Assembly: GCA_041753075.1 (NCBI GenBank)
Contig: JBGSVE010000065.1
Coordinates: 62,001-126,000 of the forward strand
Length of the DNA: 64,000 bases
Reading direction: 5' to 3'
Origin: UBA6163 sp041753075
Lineage (GTDB): Bacteria; Planctomycetota; Planctomycetia; Pirellulales; Pirellulaceae
Shown here one piece after another: positions 1 through 7,743 of the stretch. Position 1 is the stretch's first letter. Each line of letters starts with the position of its first letter. Made by a program: the position numbers and the translations under genes. The notes beneath the pieces were generated by a model. The model was not told the DNA's origin, did not search any database, and saw nothing but the letters and a program-made list of their open reading frames with translations.

Positions 1-987
1 GAGGACGATTTTATCGAGGTGCAAGTACATCCACGATATCGTCACAATATCCACCGCCTGATGGCCGTCATCGCGATGGTCTGTCCTCAAGGCGAATCCG
101 CCCAGACCCAGACCGTGCTGGCCGACCTGGGGCTGCGTTTGAAGCAACCGACAACCGCCGACGAAGCCGGACTGCAGCTTGAGGCGATCGGCAATGCGGC
201 GATCCCAACGCTCATTGGCGAACTTACCAATCCGAACGCCGAAGTTCGCTTTCATGCGGCCCAGGCGCTGGCATACTTGGACCGCAATGAAGCTATCGAG
301 CCGCTAGCGCAGTTGGCACGAGACGAAGCCGCCTTTCGCTACCAGGCGATTGTGGCGATCGAAGGGATGACGGGGCGACCGCCATTGGATGCACTGAAGT
401 CGCTGTTTGACTCGCCCAGCATGGAAGCTCGCTACGGTGCGCTACGGTCGATTCGCCGGCGGGTCGACCGTGATACTGCGGTGCGATCGACTCACATGCA
501 AAGCGGCTACCGGCTGTACCGAGTTCCCTCGACTGCCGCACCGTTCATTGCCGTATCACTAACCGAAGCACCGGAGATTGTTTGCTTTGGCGAAGACGAT
601 TCGGTGGCAATCAACGATTTCTTGCACGGCACCGGCGGCATTGTGATTCGTCCCCACGAGACTGCGGCGCGTCAATTGCACGTCAGTCGGTTTACGCCTG
701 GTGGTGCTGACAAACGTGTCGAGGTTCCCGCGACGATTGAAGGCCTGTTAACCGGGATCGACATGGTCGGTGGCGGCTACGGTGATGCGATTGCGATCCT
801 GCGGAAAGCCAAAACCAATAACCAAATCACTTGTGGATTGGCGCTCGATCCGTTGCCACAATCGCTACGAACGTACCATCGTGACGCCGCCGCGTTGACT
901 GACCCTGCGCAATTGCCACCCGAGGATATCGCCTCGACCAACCCCGACGACGCAAAATCCTCCTGGTGGTCACTGTTTGGCTGGTAG
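1..987 (+). CDS. FlgI-like (flagellar P-ring family) protein with HEAT repeats, 5' truncated
   Basis: The frame is open from base 1, so the gene starts before the window; the GTG at 19 is internal. The first visible residues (DDFIEVQVHPRYRHNI) resemble the conserved part of planctomycete FlgI-like proteins. A HEAT-like helical repeat follows (about 60-140, with EVRFHAAQALAYLD), then a beta-rich C-terminal domain ending near LALDPLPQ. Planctomycete FlgI homologues have this FlgI plus HEAT architecture, whereas E. coli FlgI has no HEAT part. The family forms the periplasmic P-ring around the flagellar rod. Whether this copy serves a flagellum cannot be told, because no other flagellar gene is in the window. 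Confidence 0.65.
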   Translation, partial: EDDFIEVQVHPRYRHNIHRLMAVIAMVCPQGESAQTQTVLADLGLRLKQPTTADEAGLQLEAIGNAAIPTLIGELTNPNAEVRFHAAQALAYLDRNEAIEPLAQLARDEAAFRYQAIVAIEGMTGRPPLDALKSLFDSPSMEARYGALRSIRRRVDRDTAVRSTHMQSGYRLYRVPSTAAPFIAVSLTEAPEIVCFGEDDSVAINDFLHGTGGIVIRPHETAARQLHVSRFTPGGADKRVEVPATIEGLLTGIDMVGGGYGDAIAILRKAKTNNQITCGLALDPLPQSLRTYHRDAAALTDPAQLPPEDIASTNPDDAKSSWWSLFGW

Positions 988-1078
988 GCGAGCGATTGGC
1001 AGGCATTTACTGACCTCGAATTCAATTCGTGAGCTAGCTTTTGCCAACCACCCGCAGACTAGCCCCAGCGAATCAAAC

Positions 1079-2218
1079 ATGTACCCGGCGTCATTCACCC
1101 GACATCTGCCTTCGTGGCTTAAGCCGCTTGAGTCGACACCGCGCGGTCGCATCGCCGAGCTCGATGCGTTGCGCGCGGCGGCGGCGATCAACTTGATTCT
1201 ATTTCACTTTTCCCATGTCTATGCGGTGAAGTTTGGCTATCACCAACCGCTTGGGTTCGAGTGGCCGTTTGGTGCCTATGGCGTCGAGATGTTCTTTATC
1301 CTCAGCGGTTTTCTCAACGCCACGTCACTGATCAAAGGTGGCAGCGTAAACCGTTACCTGGGCGCTCGGCTGATTCGAATTGTGCCGATCTTTTGGTTGG
1401 CGATCCTGGCGAACCTGTGGATCGTCGAGTTGCCACCCCATGTCGGTGGCGATTATCCGATCGGGATTTGGTTGGCCAACATGACGCTGATTCCAAAACT
1501 GTTTGGCTATGATTGTGTTGATCCCGTGATGTGGACGTTGCAAGTCGAGATCATGTTTTACGGAATCATTGCCATTTTGTTCTCACGTGGCTTGCTCAGT
1601 GGCCGACTTGCTTACTGGACATGGGGCACGTTGGCGGCAATTGCAATGTTGATATGTCCTTGGCTCGACTCGCCGGCTGCCGCCGCCGCTCCTGGATTCG
1701 TTCGTGGACTGGCGCACATCCTGCGGTCATTGTTGATTTTGGATTTCATTCCATTGATGGCGATTGGGTTCTTTCTGTTCCGCATCAAATTTGTTCCGAC
1801 GGCGTCGAAGCTTGCTTCGATTACCGCGCTGACTGCCTGTGCTGCGGTATTTCACAGCATCGATCACGGCAAGCACAATCCCGTGGCGACGATGTTGATC
1901 ATTGCGCTGGTGACGACAAGCGCCTACGGCAAGATTCCGTTCCTGCGATTGCGTCCGATTCTGTTCATTGCGTCGATCTCGTATCCGCTTTATCTATGCC
2001 ACAACAATTTGGGGTGCGCGGTGATTCGGCATTTCGAGAACGCGGGCGTGCCGTCGCTGTTGGCGATGGTGATTGCGATCATGTTTTCGTTCTCGCTCGC
2101 CACGTTGGTTTCAACGCGAATCGAACAACCAATGTCGCGGTGGTTGTCGACAAGGTTGGGTGTTGGCAAACGTGCGTCGGCAACGACGGCTGAGCCGATT
2201 GCCGTGCCTGCGAGTTAG
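1079..2218 (+). CDS. Acyltransferase 3 family membrane protein (OafA/YrhL-like)
   Basis: About 379 aa. Near the N-terminus it has the family signature RIAELDALRAAAAINLILFH, then VEMFFILSGFLNA, and about ten hydrophobic segments. Acyltransferase-3 proteins are integral membrane enzymes that move acetyl or other acyl groups onto sugars of surface polysaccharides or lipids. The conserved His of the family is probably the one in LILFHFSH. I chose the ATG at 1079 because it puts the conserved motif at the usual distance from the start; the longer frame back to 977 lacks family features and sits against the preceding gene. The true substrate is unknown. Confidence 0.85.
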   Translation: MYPASFTRHLPSWLKPLESTPRGRIAELDALRAAAAINLILFHFSHVYAVKFGYHQPLGFEWPFGAYGVEMFFILSGFLNATSLIKGGSVNRYLGARLIRIVPIFWLAILANLWIVELPPHVGGDYPIGIWLANMTLIPKLFGYDCVDPVMWTLQVEIMFYGIIAILFSRGLLSGRLAYWTWGTLAAIAMLICPWLDSPAAAAAPGFVRGLAHILRSLLILDFIPLMAIGFFLFRIKFVPTASKLASITALTACAAVFHSIDHGKHNPVATMLIIALVTTSAYGKIPFLRLRPILFIASISYPLYLCHNNLGCAVIRHFENAGVPSLLAMVIAIMFSFSLATLVSTRIEQPMSRWLSTRLGVGKRASATTAEPIAVPAS

Positions 2219-2233
2219 TTCTGTGATTAGCGA

Positions 2234-2289
2234 GTGTTCCACGTCGCTCCGCGGACGTGACGTTACGACGGCGGAGCGTCGTAGAACAC
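2234..2289. repeat. Palindromic repeat family 1, copy 1
   Basis: Imperfect inverted repeat whose ends read gtgttcc and gaacac, with the core gcggagcgtcgtagaacac on the right arm. It lies between the convergent acyltransferase and MutS-like genes and can fold into a long hairpin. Four other copies occur at 5743, 20335, 33787 and 48481. The left arm of this copy is the most diverged. Confidence 0.85.
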
Positions 2290-2304
2290 CCACCGACCCG
2301 ACGG

Positions 2305-4227
2305 TTAGGGTTTTCCAAGACCAACCAATTCGAGCAACCGCAGCGCGTTGGTAGTTGGTGAAACACCTTCGTGCATCTGGTAATCAAAGACCATCACGTC
2401 TTGACCGTCCGCACCGGGCGTGATGGTTTCACGAAAATGCACTGTGTGCGCGATCGCCTTCAATTGGGCATCGTCGGCCAATTCAAGATCATGCGTCGTG
2501 ACCGCCCCGATCGCGTGGCAATCGATCAAGTGCTTCAAGACGTGCGCCACGGCAATCTGGCGTTCGCGGCTGTTCGTCCCCTGTAAAATTTCATCGAGCA
2601 AGAACAGCAGCACCGCCGATCGCTTTTGTTGGCGCAGTTGTTCGGCGTGCTTAACCACGCGGGCCAGTGACTTCAGCTCGGCCATGTAGAACGAAACGCC
2701 TTCGCCAAGGTTGTCGCGAACACGAATGCTGGTCGCCAATTCCAGTGGTGGCAATCGCAGCGACGAGGCACAAACTCGCGACCCCGCGCGGGCCAGCAGC
2801 ACGTTCAGGCCGACGCTGCGCAGCATCGTGCTCTTGCCCGACATATTCGACCCGGTGACCAATAGCAGCGTCCCCGACGGTCCAATGCCGACGTCGTTAC
2901 AAACGCGATGTTCGTTGCGCAGCAGCGGATGGCCCAACGCAGTTGCCATGATCGTCGAGTCGCTGGCGGGCAACCAATGAGGGATTGCCCAGGAGGGATT
3001 TTCGTCAGCCAACGCGGCCAATGAACCGATTGCTTCCAGTTTTCCCAGTGCGTCGAACCAGTCGCCGGCATGGCTGCGATGTTGGTCTTGCCACTCTTCA
3101 AGCCAGCGCAGCAAATGCACTTCCCACAAACAAAAAAGCTGCAGCAATAAATAGATTGGAAACAGCAGCGCGACCTGCTTGATGAGCGTTCCTGCGGCGA
3201 TGCGTCCGAGCTTGCTCATGGCCGTTGCCGCGCCTGTCGCATCGTGACTCAGCGCGCTACTGATTTCGTCAAGCAGTTCGGTTCCGGTTGGCAATTCGCC
3301 CGCCATTTGAAACAGCTCGCGATAGCCGTCAACATCACTGCGTCCGGCGATCGCCGCGGCAAAGATTTGATGTACATCGCTGAGCATCAGCGCCGAGATG
3401 ATGGCGTTGGCGAGTAAAGCCAAGGCCGCCAAGCCAAGGCCATACTTCGCCAGCGTCGGATCCGTCGCGAGCAATCGCAAGGCCAACCCCGCGACGATCA
3501 ACAGCGGTGAAATGATCGACCACAGCGATAGTGCACGGTGCCGGTCTAACCAAGAAGGCTGTTTGATCCAATCTAAAAAATGATCCGGGTCGGCTGTGCC
3601 GTGCTCGGCTCGACGTGCCAGCAGATAGAGCTTACCGCGAAAGTCGCGACGTGGCGCTAGCGCCTCGATTGCCGCGGATCGTCGCGGTGATTCGCCATCG
3701 TTGGCTGGGTCAATCAACCAACTTGCCAGCGTCCGCAGCCCCGGCCCCGTCGAAGCCATCGAGATGAATTGAAACAGCGATCGATTGCCAAATACATCGA
3801 GATCGTCGGAAATCACTTCGCGACTGGATGCTGCCGTCGAGTCGTCGCGAAAGAACGATTTCGGTGGTTGCCACTGGGGCAATTTTTCCCAATCACGTTG
3901 GCACCTGGCCAACAGACGTGATTGAATTTGAGTTTGGTGGTCGAGCTCGGCCAGCTTGTCAGTCAGTCGCTGGTGCAATGTGATGATGACCAAAAACGCG
4001 GCAACCAAAACGAGCCCCACGTAGACGAGCCCAGCAAGTTCGGGGGACGTTCGGCTGAGCAAGAATGCGACCACGGCGGCGACGAAGCAGGCAACGCGAG
4101 CGATGTTCCAGCGCGAGTCAAGGTTTCGCCACTGGGCACCGGTTTGCTCAAGTTGTTGCAGCGAGGTTCGGTAGAATTCGACCGCGTCGATGTTAAGCGC
4201 CACGTTACGCCGCTTCGCCCGCCGCAC
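2305..4227 (-). CDS. Membrane-anchored MutS-family ATPase
   Basis: About 640 aa from ATG 4227; a GTG at 4203, just after the upstream stop, is also possible. The C-terminal third is a MutS domain V ATPase with Walker A TGSNMSGKST (about 455-465), Walker B LLFLLDEILQGTNSRER and the TTHD motif. The N-terminal part has about five hydrophobic segments (residues 40-90, 235-285 and near 355) and a helical lever-like region. The mismatch-binding domain I with its Phe-x-Glu motif is absent, so this is not a canonical mismatch repair MutS. Bacterial proteins of this type are usually annotated as MutS-related with unknown role. It overlaps or abuts the upstream membrane protein gene, suggesting co-transcription. 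Confidence 0.85.
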   Translation of the reverse strand: MRRAKRRNVALNIDAVEFYRTSLQQLEQTGAQWRNLDSRWNIARVACFVAAVVAFLLSRTSPELAGLVYVGLVLVAAFLVIITLHQRLTDKLAELDHQTQIQSRLLARCQRDWEKLPQWQPPKSFFRDDSTAASSREVISDDLDVFGNRSLFQFISMASTGPGLRTLASWLIDPANDGESPRRSAAIEALAPRRDFRGKLYLLARRAEHGTADPDHFLDWIKQPSWLDRHRALSLWSIISPLLIVAGLALRLLATDPTLAKYGLGLAALALLANAIISALMLSDVHQIFAAAIAGRSDVDGYRELFQMAGELPTGTELLDEISSALSHDATGAATAMSKLGRIAAGTLIKQVALLFPIYLLLQLFCLWEVHLLRWLEEWQDQHRSHAGDWFDALGKLEAIGSLAALADENPSWAIPHWLPASDSTIMATALGHPLLRNEHRVCNDVGIGPSGTLLLVTGSNMSGKSTMLRSVGLNVLLARAGSRVCASSLRLPPLELATSIRVRDNLGEGVSFYMAELKSLARVVKHAEQLRQQKRSAVLLFLLDEILQGTNSRERQIAVAHVLKHLIDCHAIGAVTTHDLELADDAQLKAIAHTVHFRETITPGADGQDVMVFDYQMHEGVSPTTNALRLLELVGLGKP

Positions 4228-5602
4228 GAGGTCGCGGTGGCAACGCGGCGCGACCGCCGTCGATCACCTTGAGCGCTACGCGATCTTCCAAGTTTGGCCG
4301 GAAGATTGTGAGCAACAATAGTGGCAAGAACCACGCCATATAAAGCCCGCCGCCGTACGGATGCCAAAACTGAGCGGCGACCATTACCGCAGCCGAACAA
4401 CCGACCAACGTGCCGAGATTCTTTTGGGCGGGCCAAATCGCCAGCAGACCGCTGAGGATCAGAAAGCCAACTAAAATTGGCAAGCGATACACCGGAGGCC
4501 AACCCAATCCCCAAACGCCGCGCAGGTCGCCCATCGCGGGCATCATCACTCCATACATTCGCATCAATTGGCGGCCAAACGATTCGCCGTCGTTTATGTC
4601 CAGCATCGTCATCGTGACCAGTAGGCCCATCATGGCCAATAGCGCTCCCGCCACGCCGCCAACAAATCGCCCCACCCCGCGCTGCCAATAAAAACTAATC
4701 CACAGCGGCAACAAAAACAGCGGATAGTAAACAAGGCCCGCCGCGACGCCGAGGAAGAAGCCCGAGATGATTGGGCGACGATACGAGAACACCGCCCAAA
4801 CCAACAACGCCGCCGGCAGCGCATGATCGACGCGACCAGTCGTTTGGGCCGTATAGGGAAGCAGCAGATATAGCATTGCACAACCAACACCCGCGTGCGG
4901 ATTGTTGAAGTGTCGATAACCGATGCCGATGATGCCGGTGACGATGCCCAAGTGACTGGCGATCGCCAACACTCGCGCAATCAACACCGTGCTCTGGGAC
5001 GAGGGGACCTCCGTGGTGCGATCGGTGCCAAAGATCGCGTCCTGAACTGGTCTCGTGGGGATCGTCGGCAGTAGATTCATCAGCGAATAGCCGGGGCCAA
5101 GCTGTGGCCCCTGTTCGATCTGCATTCGCGCCGTGCTGGTCAACACATTCGCCATCATAAAAACGAATAACCAGACGCCCAAGAACATCATCCCGCCGGT
5201 CGTCAAGTTCGGATCAAGCAGCGGACGACGAACCATCAACGGATCAAGCACCAATCGCAGCAAAATCAAAACTTGAACGCCGAGCAACCAGACGAAACCG
5301 TAACGTTCGACGCGCACCGATGCGAGCAATCGATCTGGATTGGGTTCGACGCCAGCCTGCGGATCGCTCGCCGTTATGTTTTCGTTAAGTGTGGCCGCCG
5401 ATTCCAATACCGCCAAGCGACTGCGCCGCCCTTCATTAATCATTAGCAGTCCTGGCGCAAGCAAGATCAATAGCACAATGTCGAGGTTGCGGAGACTCCA
5501 GAAACGGTGAAAGACAAAGAACAAACCGATGGTCATAAACGACGAAAGATAGACCCAGGTGGCTGGGTCAGGTCGTTTATATTGCAGCAGTATTTCGCTC
5601 AT
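4205..5602 (-). CDS. Polytopic membrane protein of unknown function
   Basis: 465 aa with about ten hydrophobic segments spread over the whole length, a 50-residue polar loop near residues 65-95 and a second polar stretch near 175-205. The alternation of long helices with short loops and the RVDHALPAALL segment recall GT-C-type glycosyltransferases (DUF2029-like), but I see no decisive catalytic motif. The ATG at 5602 is the first in frame. It precedes, and overlaps or touches, the MutS-like gene on the same strand. Confidence 0.75.
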   Translation of the reverse strand: MSEILLQYKRPDPATWVYLSSFMTIGLFFVFHRFWSLRNLDIVLLILLAPGLLMINEGRRSRLAVLESAATLNENITASDPQAGVEPNPDRLLASVRVERYGFVWLLGVQVLILLRLVLDPLMVRRPLLDPNLTTGGMMFLGVWLFVFMMANVLTSTARMQIEQGPQLGPGYSLMNLLPTIPTRPVQDAIFGTDRTTEVPSSQSTVLIARVLAIASHLGIVTGIIGIGYRHFNNPHAGVGCAMLYLLLPYTAQTTGRVDHALPAALLVWAVFSYRRPIISGFFLGVAAGLVYYPLFLLPLWISFYWQRGVGRFVGGVAGALLAMMGLLVTMTMLDINDGESFGRQLMRMYGVMMPAMGDLRGVWGLGWPPVYRLPILVGFLILSGLLAIWPAQKNLGTLVGCSAAVMVAAQFWHPYGGGLYMAWFLPLLLLTIFRPNLEDRVALKVIDGGRAALPPRPRAAGEAA

Positions 5603-5742
5603 CGTGTTTGCCGGAGCCGGAATTCGGCGCTCTGTCCGGCCCTTAAAATAGGCGGCAAACCGGTATTTTACCAGATACGGTGAAATCCGCGGCCCAGCTT
5701 GGAACGTCAGCGGGTTTCGGTCACGATATTGTGGGTTGTTGC

Positions 5743-5800
5743 AGTGTTCTACGACGTTCCGCCGTCGTAACCAAACGACGGCCGAGCGTCTTAAAACACT
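5743..5800. repeat. Palindromic repeat family 1, copy 2
   Basis: Inverted repeat starting agtgttctacgacgttcc and ending ttaaaacact, in the gap between the divergent genes at 5602 and 5846. It is slightly degenerate compared with the copies at 33787 and 48481. The rest of this 243-base gap shows no gene. Confidence 0.85.
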
Positions 5801-5845
5801 TTACGCAGATCCCATTTCCTGAAGTTGACAGTACTACGGTCATTC

Positions 5846-7018
5846 ATGAACCAGCCTTCCAGCGCCGCGCCAAACGACATCCACGACATTGCGATGCGTC
5901 TGCGCCGCGACGTTTTTGATTCGATCAAGCAACGGCTCGTCGGCAAGGACGAAGTCGTCGAAGTTCTAGGGGTCGCTGTCGTTGCCGGTGAGAATGCGTT
6001 TCTGCTGGGACCGCCCGGTACGGGAAAAAGCGCGATCGTCCAAGAGTTTGCCGCGCGGCTTGCGGGTCGCACATTCGATTACCTGCTGACCCGTTTTACC
6101 GAACCAAGTGAGTTGTTTGGCCCCTTCGACCTGCGCAAACTACGCGACGGTGAACTGGCAACAAACATCGAAGGCATGTTGCCCGAAGCCGACTTTGTGT
6201 TTCTTGATGAGTTGTTGAATGCCAACAGCGCGATCCTCAATAGCTTGTTGCTGGCCTTGAATGAACGAGTGTTCCGGCGCGGGCGCGAACGATTTCCGTT
6301 GCCGATGTTGTTGGCTGTGGGTGCCAGTAATCGATTGCCCGAAGATGATGCTTTGGCCGCCTTGTTCGATCGCTTTTTATTACGAGTGCGATGTGACAAT
6401 GTGCCAAGCGAGCGGTTGTCCGAGGTGCTTGATGCCGGTTGGCGGCGCGAACAATCGATGGAGCCAACGGCGACAATGAGTGTCACCGACATCAAACGAT
6501 TGCAACACGCAGTGACCAAGGTCGATCTTGCTCCGGTGACCAATGCGTATTGCGAATTGATTCGTCGGTTGCGAAATGCGGGCATGGAAATCAGCGATCG
6601 GCGCGCTGTGCGTTTGCAACGCGTAATCGCCGCCAGCGCAATCTGCTGTGGCCGTAGCGTCGTCGACGTTTCTGATTTGTGGATCGTGCGTTACATTTGG
6701 GACACGCCGCCGCAACAGGAAGTCTTGACCGCGCATCTGGATAGCGTGCTGCAAGAATTTGCAACCACCGCAAGTTCCGGCGAAGATGCGATCTCACATC
6801 CGATGGCCGACCAAGGCACCGGCCCCGATCCCGAGCGGTTGATGACGTTGTTGGACGAGATTGCCGCGGCACCGGACCGCGCGACCGCCGCCGATGCGTT
6901 GTCATTGTTGGCCGCACGGATTCAGTGGGTTCAAGCCGACGAGGCTCGCGCCCATTTGCAACAGCGAATCGATGAACTGCGTCCGAGGATTCTGCAGTCG
7001 GTCGCGCGACAAGGATGA
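5846..7018 (+). CDS. MoxR-family AAA+ ATPase of a ternary (MoxR-vWA-beta-propeller type) system
   Basis: 390 aa. Walker A GPPGTGKS is at residues 55-62, Walker B VFLDEL at 118-123, sensor 1 GASN at 159-162 and the arginine-finger stretch LFDRFLLR at 173-180. The overall pattern (LVGKDEVVEVLGVA, FTEPSELFGPFDL) is that of the RavA-like MoxR branch. MoxR ATPases usually act as chaperones that remodel a partner carrying a vWA domain, and such a partner is encoded two genes downstream. I chose ATG 5846 over the longer TTG frame (5825), which adds seven residues before the natural N-terminus. The stop overlaps the next start (ATGA at 7015-7018), so the operon is translationally coupled. Confidence 0.92.
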   Translation: MNQPSSAAPNDIHDIAMRLRRDVFDSIKQRLVGKDEVVEVLGVAVVAGENAFLLGPPGTGKSAIVQEFAARLAGRTFDYLLTRFTEPSELFGPFDLRKLRDGELATNIEGMLPEADFVFLDELLNANSAILNSLLLALNERVFRRGRERFPLPMLLAVGASNRLPEDDALAALFDRFLLRVRCDNVPSERLSEVLDAGWRREQSMEPTATMSVTDIKRLQHAVTKVDLAPVTNAYCELIRRLRNAGMEISDRRAVRLQRVIAASAICCGRSVVDVSDLWIVRYIWDTPPQQEVLTAHLDSVLQEFATTASSGEDAISHPMADQGTGPDPERLMTLLDEIAAAPDRATAADALSLLAARIQWVQADEARAHLQQRIDELRPRILQSVARQG

Positions 7019-7743
7019 TCCAACACGTGAAGCAAGCTTCCGCCAATTGTCACATCGTCTATGTTCAGATGACGCATGAGCAGATCCGCCGTAACGCATG
7101 GTCACGCTTGGACCAGATGGCTGAGATCGCATTTGAGCAAGATCATTTGTGGTTTCGTTTGACCGGCGACCCAGCCGAGATCATGCGAACTTCGGCGCTG
7201 CTTTCCGGCGTCACCTGGTTCGTCGTGGACAATCGCTTGGTCCGTCGCGGACACCGCGTCGCGGAAATGGCGATCCCCGATTTAGTCTGGCGACGGATTG
7301 GCGCGGCAACGAATATTATTCTTCCGGTGCCGCGCGTTGCGGCGCGAATCGATCCTTCGTGGCGCGTGCCAATGTCGCTAAGCCGCAGTGCCAACGAACG
7401 TCCCGCCGGAGCCATTTTGGCCACAATCGATGACGCCAGCGATTGGGTCCAGTCGGCTCCGCTGGTGCGTTTGAAGCCGCTTCGCTGGGTCAGCCGAGCG
7501 AATGATTGTTTGATTGTTGGCGAACCGCTGCCGCCTATTGCGGGTCGTTATTTCACGGTAGTCGATCGCGTGCTCGCACCAGTCGGGTTTGCCTGGCGAC
7601 CGGCGGTTTCGCCAACCCAGTTGCGGCGCGTCTTTGTCGTCGGCGATGACCAGTGGCTACTTTGGGAATCGGATGACCAGTGGGGAACTATCGAGGATGA
7701 TTATTTTGCGGCGCTGAGTCGCGCAAGTGTGCGGTTGCGATGA
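7015..7743 (+). CDS. Small bpX-like component of the MoxR-vWA ternary system
   Basis: 242 aa, all alpha/beta with no signal peptide or membrane segment. ATG 7015 overlaps the MoxR stop (ATGA); an internal Met at 7069 is an alternative start. I see no enzyme motif. From its position between a MoxR ATPase and a vWA/beta-propeller protein, and its size, I infer one of the bpX accessory domains described in MoxR-vWA-beta-propeller systems, but I cannot assign the subfamily. Its stop again overlaps the next start (7740-7743). Confidence 0.6.
   Translation: MIQHVKQASANCHIVYVQMTHEQIRRNAWSRLDQMAEIAFEQDHLWFRLTGDPAEIMRTSALLSGVTWFVVDNRLVRRGHRVAEMAIPDLVWRRIGAATNIILPVPRVAARIDPSWRVPMSLSRSANERPAGAILATIDDASDWVQSAPLVRLKPLRWVSRANDCLIVGEPLPPIAGRYFTVVDRVLAPVGFAWRPAVSPTQLRRVFVVGDDQWLLWESDDQWGTIEDDYFAALSRASVRLR

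Noticed and set aside
5825..5830. A perfect ttgaca just before the MoxR gene as a -35 box
   Set aside because: It is only 16 bases from the ATG at 5846, so the -10 box and start site would fall inside the gene.
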